A stretch of 64,000 nucleotides of DNA, taken from the NCBI RefSeq assembly GCF_009498035.1, contig NZ_CP034550.1:6014001-6078000 (forward strand), written 5' to 3'. Under the pieces are notes generated by a model that worked only from the letters and a program-made list of their open reading frames with translations, was not told the DNA's origin and searched no databases. Shown here in pieces: positions 37,876 through 46,936 of the stretch. The stretch's first letter is position 1, and each line of letters starts with the position of its first letter. Origin of the DNA: Saccharothrix syringae (GTDB taxonomy: Bacteria; Actinomycetota; Actinomycetes; Mycobacteriales; Pseudonocardiaceae). The position numbers and the translations under genes are program-made.

Positions 37876-38065
37876 CGACATCGCCACCACCACCCGCACC
37901 CTCGCCGCCCGCACCGAACGCCTCGACCCCGTGATCGCCACCACCGCGTTCATCAAGGACGACCGCCACGGCAAGGTGTTCCTCGACCCCACCCGGACCC
38001 ACTGCGCCACCGTGGCCGCCGCCTACAGCCCTCGCATTCCCGTCGCCCGTGTCCAGGGCCATGCA
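37868..38065 (+). pseudogene. Fragment of a LigD-type polymerase/primase domain
   Basis: An open stretch encodes TTAFIKDDRHGKVFLDPTRT and ATVAAAYSPRIPVA, which matches the conserved region of the LigD polymerase domain used in bacterial non-homologous end joining. Only about 60 residues remain, with no start and no neighbouring Ku gene. It is a remnant joined to the duplicated debris on its left. Confidence 0.6.
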
Positions 38066-38111
38066 CGAGGGGAAGCGGCGGGCACGCGCGGCGCGCGGCG
38101 GGTGACCCGGG

Positions 38112-38819
38112 TCAGGCCACGTAGACCGCCGGGGTGGTCACCGGCCGGGCGTACGTCGGGCGGTTGTCGTAGACGGTGCGCCAGTAGCCGGGGTCCGGGT
38201 GCACCAGGTACTCGCTGTAGAACAGGTACCCGTACATGAAGTGCGCCAGTGCCACGCTGTGGACCGGCGTCCACGTGGCGCCGTCGGCGGAGTACTCGAT
38301 GCGGGACACCGGGGCGGACGGGGGCGGGACCTGGGTGGGGTAGCCGTACCCCCCGTAGGCCCTGACCTGGCCGTCCGCCATCCGGGCGATCTGCGAGCCG
38401 AAGCTGATCGGCTGGAACACGGTGATCGGCCGCACGACGGACGAGGGCAGCAGGTCCGGCCCCGTCGAGGGCCAGGCGAACTGGATGTACAACAAGCTCG
38501 TGCGCGACGGGGCGAACCGCTTGGTGAAGTGGCCGGTCGCATCCGTGATCGTGTCGGTGGTGCCCCACGGCGTGCACCCCGGGCCGTCGCAGAGGTGGAT
38601 CACGATGTGGCCGCCCGACACGCCGACCTGACCGTCGGGCGAGTCCTTGGTCAGCCAGCCCGTGATGGTGACCTCCTGACCCGCGTCGACCTCCGTCACG
38701 TCCGTCGACGCGGTCAGCTGCGTCGGCACCGCGGGCACGGCGTCCGCCGGCCCGGTGACGAGGGTGGTGGCGCACAGGGCGGCGAGCGCCGCGATCGCCC
38801 ACCTCCGGAAGTGGTGCAT
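38112..38819 (-). CDS. Secreted protein, Ig-like beta-sandwich
   Basis: A 235-residue pre-protein from ATG 38819. The signal peptide runs RRWAIAALAALCATTLV and ends ADAVP near residue 28. The mature protein is all-beta: an N-terminal bacterial Ig-like domain (~35-125; VTEVDAGQEVTITGWL, then TDATGHFTKRF) and a C-terminal segment rich in Tyr and Pro (FMYGYLFYSEYLVHP). The CDGPGC pair may form a disulfide. Such secreted Ig-like proteins are common in actinomycetes; the function is unknown. Confidence 0.78.
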   Translation of the reverse strand: MHHFRRWAIAALAALCATTLVTGPADAVPAVPTQLTASTDVTEVDAGQEVTITGWLTKDSPDGQVGVSGGHIVIHLCDGPGCTPWGTTDTITDATGHFTKRFAPSRTSLLYIQFAWPSTGPDLLPSSVVRPITVFQPISFGSQIARMADGQVRAYGGYGYPTQVPPPSAPVSRIEYSADGATWTPVHSVALAHFMYGYLFYSEYLVHPDPGYWRTVYDNRPTYARPVTTPAVYVA

Positions 38820-39128
38820 GCCCCCTCCTCCTGATCGGTCTCGTTGTCTTCACGCACCGGCTTGGTCGCGCTTCCACAGGATCCCGTTACCCGCTCCGCC
38901 GGCCTGGTGAAAGCGTTGCGCCACAAGCACTTCGACCGTTGCTTCCGGGCTTGTCCGAAGCCGCACGTCGCGTGGCATCCCCAGCCGGGAGTGTTGCTTT
39001 CGGGCAATACTGAAGCCATGGAGGCCGCCGAGGTTGGGCCGAACGCGCCACGACGAAGGTCGGTACCGCCGCGCGCCCGGTAACCCGCAGGCTCGGGATG
39101 GCTTTCCCAACACCCTGCGGAGGCAGCC

Positions 39129-39323
39129 ATGTCCCTGAAGAGGACGACCCCACCGGCGAGCGCCCTGGTGCTCGCCGCGGCCCTGCTGAGCCCACCGGTC
39201 TCGACCGCCGCACCGGTCCACGCCCTGGCCGCGGCGGTCGTCGGATCCGCGCCAACTGGCCGTCTGTGGCGTGGACGCAACGTCCGGACGCGTCCACGCC
39301 GACCGATGTCGGAAGGGGCGTGA
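39129..39323 (+). CDS. Signal-peptide fragment (doubtful)
   Basis: A 64-residue ORF beginning with a credible signal peptide (MSLKRTTPPASALVLAAALL, with STAAPVHALA after it). It loses protein character after ~40 residues and stops at 39323. Probably the 5' end of a lost secreted-protein gene. Confidence 0.35.
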   Translation: MSLKRTTPPASALVLAAALLSPPVSTAAPVHALAAAVVGSAPTGRLWRGRNVRTRPRRPMSEGA

Positions 39324-39432
39324 TCGGGTGCGATGGTCAGGTAGTCGGCGAGCCAGCCGAGCGTCTTGTAGTCGCCGCGTCGGGTGAAGACCGCCGCACC
39401 GGGCCGACCGCCGTCGACATCCTCGGGATGGG

Positions 39433-39696
39433 GTGGCGGATGGCTGGCACGCTGGTCGGGCCGTCAATGGGAATATCGTCTACGAGTGCATCGACGACCT
39501 GCGCCGCATCGACTTCTCCGACGCGGGAGCCTCCGGCGGCGACGAGGTCGCGGAGTCGCTTGTCCACCGCTTCCTGCCGACCCGCTTCCGGCACGACTAC
39601 GACGAAGCGTTCTTCCGCAAGGTGTTGGTCACCGCCGTGAAGGTTGCTCAGGACCTCGCCGACCCCGTCGGCAGAGCCGCCGCGTGCACCGCCTAA
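39433..39696 (+). pseudogene. Hypothetical gene remnant
   Basis: The sequence from about 39,466 on (VYECIDDLRRIDF, GDEVAESLVHRFLP, VLVTAVKVAQDLADPV) looks like genuine protein, but the ~30 bases before it fit better in another frame (VDILGMGWRMAGTLVG). It is likely the 3' end of a gene with one frameshift near 39,465. No family recognised. The next frameshifted gene starts 68 bp later. Confidence 0.4.
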
Positions 39697-39763
39697 GTGA
39701 TCATTCATGCCGCGCTGCCCGCCACCGGGCAGCGCGGTGTGCGAGCACGCCAGCATCCCGGGT

Positions 39764-40458
39764 GTGAGCGCCGACGTACTCGACGAGTATCTGTTGGAGG
39801 ACCTTGACTTCAAGCGGCTGTTCGCCGAGAAGATCCGCGGTGTCGAGAACGACCCGCGGCTGGACGGCACGGCCAACCTGTCCGACGAGGGCGCGCACGA
39901 CTGGTTCACCCTGTTCACCGAGACCGTCCTCGTGCACCCTTACACCGGACCGATCGCCGTGCGGCGACGGGTCCACGATCTGCGGTACTGGTTGCCTGCC
40001 GTCGCCGGGCAGTCTCGACGGCTGGACCGGGAGTTGGACGTCCCCAAGCCGGTGGTCGCGTTCGCTCCGACAGAGCCGTGGTGGCGGCGGCCCGCGTCGC
40101 GACCGACCCCGACGCCCCGGAGCTGTGGGTGCCCGACGACACCGACCCCGACGCCTCGTTCCGGGCCCTGCTCGCGGCGGTATCCCGCGCGCCCAGCGGC
40201 AGCGGCCGGCTGATCTGGCAGCCGTTCGAGGACGACGACACGATCCGCACCAACATGCTGATGCGCGCCACCCCCTACCCGCACTTCCCCGTGAGGCAGG
40301 ACGAATCGTGGATCGACGCCGCAGTCGCCAAGGCCGCTCTGCTGGCGATTCCGCTGCGCTACGTCGTCTCCTACCGCCCCGATCCTTACCTGCGGTCTCA
40401 CGTGGAACCGGAGACACCGTTCCCCGTGATCCCCCTGCCGCCCCAGGACGCCGAGTAG
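39764..40458 (+). pseudogene. Frameshifted hypothetical gene
   Basis: GTG 39764 begins VSADVLDEYLLEDLDFKRLF and runs through DWFTLFTETVLVHPYTGPI and HDLRYWLPAVAGQ. Near 40,075 the frame must change, after which it reads VVAAARVATDPDAPELWVPD, then WQPFEDDDTIRTNML and ALLAIPLRYVVSYRPDPYL to the stop at 40458. One single-base change joins the two into a ~230-residue protein. No family recognised. Confidence 0.55.
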
Positions 40459-40669
40459 GCGACCGTCCATCCGATTCATTCACTACAGACTCAGGCTGTG
40501 ATCGCGGTGAGCGCCTGCGGACGGTGGATCACCCTCCGGGGGCCGGGCGGCCACCGGTGATGCGTGTGGCGTCCGCCGTTCTGCGGCGTGGATCGGCTCG
40601 GCCGGGTGGATCCTGACGATGTCCACCGGTGGCCTGGCGGTGTGATGCAACGCCGGGACCCGCCAGTCG

Positions 40670-42943
40670 GTGACCGGGGAGGTGCCTGGGGCGGTGATTC
40701 CCGAGGCGGAACAGGCTGACGATCCCGTGCCCGACGCCCGTGGTGGCGGACATGGGCTTGGAGTGCTCAACGTGGTGTCGGGTGGTGCGGGCGGTGTGGT
40801 GCAGGCCGGAGCGGTGCACGGCGATGTGCACCTGCACGCGCCGTCGTCTCCGGCGCCGGCGGTGCCGCGTCAACTGCCCGCCGCGCCGGGGATGTTCGCC
40901 GGACGGACGGCGGAGTTGGCCGTGCTGGACCGTGCCCTGGCCGACGCCCCCGGCGGTCGGGACCGCGCGGCGGCGGGCGCAGCGGTGGTGATCTCGGCGA
41001 TCGGCGGGGCGGGCGGGATCGGCAAGACCTGGCTCGCCGTGGCCTGGGCCCACCGCCGGCTGGAGCGGTTTCCCGACGGGCAGCTGTTCGTCGACCTGCG
41101 CGGCTTCAGCCCCACGGACAACCCGGTGGACCCGGCGGTGGCGGTGCGCGGGTTCCTCGACGCCCTGGGCGTCGTCCCCGACCGCGTCCCGACCGATCTG
41201 GACGCCCAGGCCGCGCTGTACCGCACCCTGGTGGCCGGCAAGCGGATGCTGGTGGTGCTGGACAACGCCGCCACCAGCGAGCAAGTCGTTCCGTTGTTGC
41301 CCGGCAGCCCAAGTTGCACCGTGCTGGTCACCGGCCGCCGCAGGCTGGCCTCGCTGATCGACCGGCACGGCGCCCGCCACCTGGCCCTGCGCGTCCTGGC
41401 CCAGGACGAGGCGCGCGCCCTGTTGATGGCACGCCTGGGCCCTGACCGTGTCGCCGCCGAACCCGTCGCGGTGGAGGAGTTGGTCGAGCTGTGCGGGGCC
41501 TACCCACTGGCCCTGGCGATCACGGCTCGCACCGCCGCCACCCGCCCCGCCGTCCCGCTGGCCGAGGTCGCCGCCGAGCTGCGCGAACTGGGCTTGGAGG
41601 CGCTCGACCACGACACCGATCCGGCCGCCAGCCTGCCCGCCGTGTTGTCCTGGTCTCTGCGCCGGCTCACCGACGAACAACGCACCGTCTTCGCGCTGCT
41701 GGGCATCGCGCCCGGACCCGACACCACCCTGCCTGCCGTGGTGTCGCTCACCGACCTGCCCTCGGACCGCATTCGCAGGGCATTGTCGGTGTTGGAGGAG
41801 GCATCCCTGCTCGAACGGCGTTCACAGGGCCGGTACGCGATGCACGACCTGGTCCGCGCCTACGCCGCCGCCATCGCCCACGACCTGCCCGAGCAGGTGC
41901 GGGAGACGGCCCTGAGACGGGTGATGGACTTCCACCTGCACACCGCTGTAGCCGCCGACCGCCTTCTGAACCCCCACCGCCAGCTTCTGCACCCCGACCC
42001 GCCCGCGCCCGGCACCCACCCGTACCCGCTGCCCGACGCCGCGGCCGCGACCGCCTGGCTGGAGGCCGAGCACGCCACCCTGCTGGCCACCCAACATGCG
42101 GCGGTCACCCTCGAACGTCACCACGTCGTCTGGCACCTGGCCTGGGCACTGGACACCTTCCACACCCGACGGGGGCACTGGCGCGACACGCTCGCCTCAT
42201 GGAGGGCCGCACTGAACGCCAGCGTCCACCTACCCGTCCCCGCAACCCGTAGCCGCGCCCACCGACTTCTCGGCCACGCCTGTTCCCAACTGGGCCTGCA
42301 CGAGGAGGCCACCGGGCACCTGGAGCAGGCCCTCGCCCTGGCCGCGCGCCACCACGACTCCACCGAACAGGCACACACCCACCGGGTACTCGCGATCATC
42401 TGGGAACGACGGGGGGACGACCGGCAGGCACTGAATCACGCCCGGCACGCCCTCGACCTCCAACGCACCCTCGACCAACCGGAGTGGGAAACCGACTCGC
42501 TCAACCAGGTGGGCTGGTACGCCGCGCGCCTGGGCGACTTCGCCACCGCCCGCGAGCACTGCCACGCCGCCCTCACCCTGTACCGACACCATCACAACCC
42601 CGACGGCGAGGCCGCCACCCTCGACAGCCTCGGGTTCATCGCCCACCGCACCGGCGACCACCGGCAGGCCGTCGACCACTACCACCAGGCCCTCACCCTG
42701 TTCCGCACCCACGGCCACATCTACCAGGTCGCGGACACACTCGACAGCCTGGGCCACTCCCACGCCGCCCTCGGACACCACGACCAGGCCCGCGCGGTCT
42801 GGCAGGAAGCATCGCAGCTGTACCGGGACCAAGGCCGCGACACCGACGCCGAACGGGCCCAGCGACAACTCGACGACCTCGACTCGACACCGACGCCGGT
42901 CAAGCCGCCGCAGGACACGGACGGGGACAAGACTGGCGGGTGA
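40670..42943 (+). CDS. NB-ARC/TPR STAND protein without SARP domain
   Basis: A 757-residue paralogue of the SARP regulator at 10637, but its N-terminus carries GGVVQAGAVHGDVHLH in place of a DNA-binding domain. Then come PRQLPAAPGMFAGR, the P-loop GGAGGIGKTW, Walker B RMLVVLDNA, LVTGRRRLASL, a winged helix and about seven TPRs. With no visible DNA-binding domain, it fits an NLR-like signalling ATPase rather than a direct transcription factor. The short Q-A-G...G-D-V motif is what I would expect to couple it to an effector. GTG 40670 is used; later starts are possible. Confidence 0.87.
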   Translation: MTGEVPGAVIPEAEQADDPVPDARGGGHGLGVLNVVSGGAGGVVQAGAVHGDVHLHAPSSPAPAVPRQLPAAPGMFAGRTAELAVLDRALADAPGGRDRAAAGAAVVISAIGGAGGIGKTWLAVAWAHRRLERFPDGQLFVDLRGFSPTDNPVDPAVAVRGFLDALGVVPDRVPTDLDAQAALYRTLVAGKRMLVVLDNAATSEQVVPLLPGSPSCTVLVTGRRRLASLIDRHGARHLALRVLAQDEARALLMARLGPDRVAAEPVAVEELVELCGAYPLALAITARTAATRPAVPLAEVAAELRELGLEALDHDTDPAASLPAVLSWSLRRLTDEQRTVFALLGIAPGPDTTLPAVVSLTDLPSDRIRRALSVLEEASLLERRSQGRYAMHDLVRAYAAAIAHDLPEQVRETALRRVMDFHLHTAVAADRLLNPHRQLLHPDPPAPGTHPYPLPDAAAATAWLEAEHATLLATQHAAVTLERHHVVWHLAWALDTFHTRRGHWRDTLASWRAALNASVHLPVPATRSRAHRLLGHACSQLGLHEEATGHLEQALALAARHHDSTEQAHTHRVLAIIWERRGDDRQALNHARHALDLQRTLDQPEWETDSLNQVGWYAARLGDFATAREHCHAALTLYRHHHNPDGEAATLDSLGFIAHRTGDHRQAVDHYHQALTLFRTHGHIYQVADTLDSLGHSHAALGHHDQARAVWQEASQLYRDQGRDTDAERAQRQLDDLDSTPTPVKPPQDTDGDKTGG

Positions 42944-43112
42944 GACGGAGTCGTCGTAAGGATTCCGGTCACATCCGTCGTGAACCGGACCGCATCGACC
43001 AATCCCGCCCTGCCGAAATCACGGGCGCATTCAGCCCGCCTCCGGTGATCCAGACGTGCCCGACGAACCGGTGTCCGGTTGCACTCGCCGACACAATCAG
43101 CGCCTTCGCCGA

Positions 43113-43424
43113 TCACATCGTCGGGCGCGGCAGGAGTTCGGCCAATACCGCCTCCACGATCGGTGATCCCTGCCAGTACAGGTAGGCCCGCCCCTCGGGA
43201 AGATGTTCCAGTCCGTGTCGCTGGTAGAGATCGCGAGCGCGAGCGGTTGGGACTTCCTCGTCCGTAAAGTCGATCAATCCCAGACGTCGAGCGGTCGCCA
43301 GGTGCAACTCCATCCCCCTGAGCGAGCCGAAATGTCGGTCGATGTCCCCTTCGACCGCGCCTTCGATCAGGGCCACGATGAACACGTCGGCGAACCGATC
43401 CCGCCGGTCGGTCTCATCAACCAT
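43113..43424 (-). CDS. Small hypothetical protein
   Basis: A 103-residue acidic protein (FADVFIVALIEGAVEGDIDRH, MELHLATARRLGLID). No family is recognised. Its ATG overlaps the end of the DUF6283-like gene by 8 bp, so it is co-translated with it. Confidence 0.6.
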   Translation of the reverse strand: MVDETDRRDRFADVFIVALIEGAVEGDIDRHFGSLRGMELHLATARRLGLIDFTDEEVPTARARDLYQRHGLEHLPEGRAYLYWQGSPIVEAVLAELLPRPTM

Positions 43425-43866
43425 CGGCGCTGCCCTGACCGGGAGCGATGCCGAGCATCGCTCGGTCGCCGCGGCACGGCGTCAGAGCCGGATCGTTCGG
43501 GTCCACGCCGTTGGCAACGGCCATCGCGCGGTAATCCGAGTAGAGCTCCACCGGGCTGCCGATCGAGTCCGGATCGATCCGGCCGCTGACGACCGCCAGA
43601 CGGATGGTGAGGTTGTCCGACGCCCCACGCAGCAGGAAACCGGCGCAGGTCTGAGGGGCCGACCGGGACGAACCGTGGCAGCCGAAGGTGTGGGTGGCCA
43701 GGTCGTAGGTGGTGCGGGCGCTGTCCCGGAAGACCTGGGGCGGGAACACGTTAAGCGGGGCGTCGACGCGCCACGGACAGCGTGGACATGGCTCGGTCCG
43801 GTAGTCGGTTCCGCGGCGTTCGATGGTGACGACGCCCCACTTGCCGTCTCCGGCGGGGCGGACCAT
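43417..43866 (-). CDS. DUF6283-like Cys-rich protein
   Basis: A 149-residue protein from ATG 43866. It has a probable metal site, PCPRCPWRVDA near residue 28, followed by FGCHGS and TCAGFLLRG. This spacing resembles DUF6283 proteins common on actinophages and integrative elements. The second half is helical (SDYRAMAVANGVDP). It forms an operon with the 103-residue gene downstream. Function unknown. Confidence 0.65.
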   Translation of the reverse strand: MVRPAGDGKWGVVTIERRGTDYRTEPCPRCPWRVDAPLNVFPPQVFRDSARTTYDLATHTFGCHGSSRSAPQTCAGFLLRGASDNLTIRLAVVSGRIDPDSIGSPVELYSDYRAMAVANGVDPNDPALTPCRGDRAMLGIAPGQGSADG

Positions 43867-44070
43867 GACCACTCTCGACCGGTCGGCGCGGGGCAAGGCG
43901 GTTCCTCCAGGTCGGGACTGCCGCTGCTGTTGTTGAGAGGAAGGGAGGCGCGTGGTGCGCCGCCCATCCTGCCGCGTGGAGCACCGACCAGCGCCGGAGC
44001 GCCACACCGCCTTCTCCGTCGACCCACGCACTGCTGGTCTTCATCTGCCGGTACAGGCGCGGGTCGCGCT

Positions 44071-44424
44071 TCAGGCGGAGTGTGCCTGCTGAAACTCCTC
44101 GATCAGCGCCTGGGGGATGCGCCCTCGGTCCGAGATCTCCCGTCCCTGGCTCCTGGCCCACTCGCGGATCGCCTGGTTCTGCTGCCTGTCGCCGCCTGCG
44201 GGAACGGTGGCCTGGGTGCGGCCCTGCCGGTTTCCACGTTGGGTGCGGCCACCTGCTCGCCGTCCTTTGGCCACGAAGTCGGCGAGCAGGTCGCGCAGCT
44301 TGTCGGCATTGGGTGTGGACAGGTCGATGACGTAACCGACGCCGTCGAGGGCGAAGTCCACGGTTTCGTGTGCTTCGCCACCGTCGAGATCGTCAATCAA
44401 TCGGACGATGGTCTGCTGTGCCAT
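44071..44424 (-). CDS. lsr2: Lsr2-family nucleoid-associated protein
   Basis: A 117-residue Lsr2 homologue. The N-terminal dimerisation domain begins MAQQTIVRLIDDLDGGEA and the DNA-binding tail has IREWARSQGREISDRGRIP, with the RGR core that enters the minor groove of AT-rich DNA. Lsr2 silences AT-rich foreign genes. Actinomycetes usually keep a chromosomal copy, so one inside an accessory region is probably an extra, element-borne silencer. ATG 44424; a longer frame upstream is not needed. Confidence 0.92.
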   Translation of the reverse strand: MAQQTIVRLIDDLDGGEAHETVDFALDGVGYVIDLSTPNADKLRDLLADFVAKGRRAGGRTQRGNRQGRTQATVPAGGDRQQNQAIREWARSQGREISDRGRIPQALIEEFQQAHSA

Positions 44425-44944
44425 GAAAGGCCCCTTATCGAGGTCGCCACGTTCTGCGATCGTTGCGGGTATTGCGCGCGAGACAAACCGGCATGAACGC
44501 ACAACCGTCTTGATCGCGCGGTGCGATCCTATTGCCCCTCGGAGAAAAAGGCAACATATTTCATTAGATGAGAGCAGGTGGATGCCGGTTCGCTTCTGCG
44601 CGGAACGGGTCCATCCGGCTACTCGATGTCACCTGCGGTTCGAAGCCGTCGACGCGTCCTCCGTTCATACCGTCGAGGCCAGGCCGCGCAGGGCACCGGC
44701 GGCTTCGTTGAGCAGTCCTTAATGGCGTGCCCGCGCTGTATGTATTCACGGTTGTCGGCAGCCACGCCGCCCGATCGGTGACGGCTGCCCTGTGGGTCTG
44801 CTCCGTTTCGACGGCCAGGGCGAGGATCATCTGCGATCAGGGGCGTCCCACCCTGGAAGGATGTCCCATCCTGAAGCTCATGGCGGCCGAGTGCAACGCG
44901 ACCAAGGTCAAACAGCGGTGGATTCTCGCCTCGAAGTGATCCGC

Positions 44945-45075
44945 GACGGCATCCGGGGCCGGCGCGTGCTTCGACGCACACCGGCCCCGGGAACGTGACG
45001 CCGGCGCGGACCGAATCGGTAAAGCCGCATGTCGCCGGGTCGGGACTTCGGGTTCGCGGTGCAGCCAAGGACGAG
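44945..45075. repeat. Second copy of the duplicated segment
   Basis: This is the better-preserved partner of 37,709-37,815. On the minus strand it could encode TANPKSRPGDMRLYRFG, and the other copy TANLKSWPGGVRL, hinting at a former protein-coding end. Between 44,425 and 45,132 I see no gene that I would support. Confidence 0.5.
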
Positions 45076-45132
45076 CGCCACCGGTGCGACGGTCATGGGC
45101 ACGGCGACGCCCGCGACGTCCGGGCCGCTCCG

Positions 45133-46200
45133 TCACCCCGCGGCGGGCACCGTCATCGTGAACTCGCCGGACAGCGGTCCCTCGACGGTCAGCAGCCCTT
45201 GTCGCACGGCCCAGTCTAGCGTGTCGCGCACGTCGTCTTCGGCCACCAGCGTGCGCGCCGCCAGCGCGGCGACCGTCTGCCGGGCACCGCCCCACAGGGC
45301 CACCGACACCAGGTCGGCGGCGAGGGACCGGAACCGGTCCGACTCCTGCCACAGCACCAGCTCGGCGCGGCGCTCGGGCGACAGGTCCAGCACGTCCTGC
45401 GCCCTGGGCTCGACCTCGGGCCACCGGTAGGCGTCCCCGTCGGCGACGAGCAACCCGGCGGCGGCGAACACGGCCAACAGGTCGCGCGGTGACGTCGGCG
45501 CGGGCACCCCCAGTTGGGCGGCCACGTCGGCGGGGTCGAGCTCGCGGTGCCCCGGCCCGGGCAACGGCCCGTCCAGCCACCCCGCGCCCCGGTGCTGCCG
45601 TTCGCTCCACCGCCGCACCGCCTCGACGGTGGTGACGCCGTCCGCGTCCCGCGCCGCCCACACGGCGGCCAGCAAATCGGTGACGTGGTAACCGAACAGG
45701 TACCGCCAACCCCCGTCACCCGCGGGCACCGCGGGCAGGGCACGCGCCGACCACCGCGGCGGTTCGACCTCGGCCACCGGCCAGAAGCACAGCCGCCACA
45801 CCGCCTCCATCCCCTCGTCCGCCGAGGGGCCCGCGCACACCCGCACCCGGTACAGGCCCGGACCCGCCAACCGCAGGTGCTCCTCCCCCGGCCCACCCGT
45901 CACCCAGGTCAGACCGACCACCCCGGACCGACTCCGGTACGGGATCTCCACCACGTCCTCCCACCCGGCGGTCTCCTCGGGCGGCGCGCCGTCGTGCGAC
46001 TCCAGGCGCACCACCACCGGCCCGTCACCGGCCGCCGCCTCCAACCAGCCGTACCCGGTACGCACGATCGTGCCGCACGGCTGCACGCGCGAGGTGTGCT
46101 GCTCGAACGGACCGTCCCCCACGTCACCGACCCAGGTGTCGCGCACGGTCAACGTGCCGAACTCCGGCCAGTAGTCCCCGTCCTCGTAGATCCCCCTCAT
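45133..46200 (-). CDS. Unknown protein
   Basis: A 355-residue protein from ATG 46200 (MRGIYEDGDYWPEF). The first half is beta-rich (LTVRDTWVGDVGDGPF, VVVRLESHDGAPP, LYRVRVCAG). The second half is helical with a winged-helix look near the end (LAARTLVAEDDVRDTLDWAVRQGLLTVEG) and a repeated helical unit SPRDLLAVFAAAGLLVADGD. No family is recognised. A 50-bp piece of this gene is duplicated at 37,822-37,873. Longer upstream frames lack coding character. Confidence 0.65.
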   Translation of the reverse strand: MRGIYEDGDYWPEFGTLTVRDTWVGDVGDGPFEQHTSRVQPCGTIVRTGYGWLEAAAGDGPVVVRLESHDGAPPEETAGWEDVVEIPYRSRSGVVGLTWVTGGPGEEHLRLAGPGLYRVRVCAGPSADEGMEAVWRLCFWPVAEVEPPRWSARALPAVPAGDGGWRYLFGYHVTDLLAAVWAARDADGVTTVEAVRRWSERQHRGAGWLDGPLPGPGHRELDPADVAAQLGVPAPTSPRDLLAVFAAAGLLVADGDAYRWPEVEPRAQDVLDLSPERRAELVLWQESDRFRSLAADLVSVALWGGARQTVAALAARTLVAEDDVRDTLDWAVRQGLLTVEGPLSGEFTMTVPAAG

Positions 46201-46343
46201 CCGATCAACGTATCGGGCGACTGGAACGGCGCCGCCACGGCCAACCGGGGCGATGTCTACCGGCCGACTGCGCACTGCCGTGATCATCGAGCAGGCACAC
46301 GGAGCCGCACAATCGCCGGTGGACATCCACGAGTCGCTGACCT

Positions 46344-46838
46344 TCACGGTGACCACGGATAACCTGCCACGTCCTGGTCGAACGCCGCGTTCAACTCCGC
46401 GTCGCTGATCCCCTCGTCCGGCCGCAGCGCGCTGTCCCTGCCGAACCCGGCCGCGTTCAACACCGCCCACACGGCGTGGGCGACGGCCGCGTACTCGCGG
46501 ACCGTCACATCGGCCGGCAGCAGGATCTCCAAGCGTCGAGCAGGCACGCCGCACAGCGTGCCCCGTGGACCGTCGACCACGCGAGCCCTCGCCGCCCTTC
46601 CCCTGTCCCGGTGGTCCTGTGCTCCTGCGGGACGCGGGAGCGGAGCGGGAAGGCCAGCCTGCGGTATCGCGGTGTGCCGTCGTCTCCGGCTGTTCCGCGT
46701 CCCGCCCCGGGTGGGCGCAGCGCAGTTCGAACACCACCCGGTCGGGCGAATCCGGACATTCGATCGTGCAAGCATCGGCGTTAGTTGGATGCACCAGGTG
46801 CCGGAACACTCCCACCGCCCGAACAGACGATCCCGCAT
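46344..46838 (-). pseudogene. Possible decayed hypothetical gene
   Basis: The last ~60 residues of this frame (LEILLPADVTVREYAAVAHAV, then NAAGFGRDSALRPDEGISDAEL) read as real protein. The more N-terminal part makes better sense in another frame around 46,740-46,815 (CPDSPDRVVFELRCAHPG). A single gene with a frameshift between is the simplest reading. Confidence 0.35.
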
Positions 46839-46936
46839 CGGGCGCGGTTGATCCTTTCCGGTTTATCGCGATCAGCGTGTCGTCCGTCCCCTCGCCCTCC
46901 GCTCCTCTTACCGGTATGCCGCGGATGACAGGACGG

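Noticed and set aside
37445..38062. Minus-strand ORF over the debris region
   Set aside because: The LigD-like protein sequence lies on the other strand and the remainder matches a partial duplicate; no domain is visible in this frame.
43751..44161. Minus-strand ORF between Lsr2 and the DUF6283-like gene
   Set aside because: It overlaps both neighbours and has no recognisable sequence.
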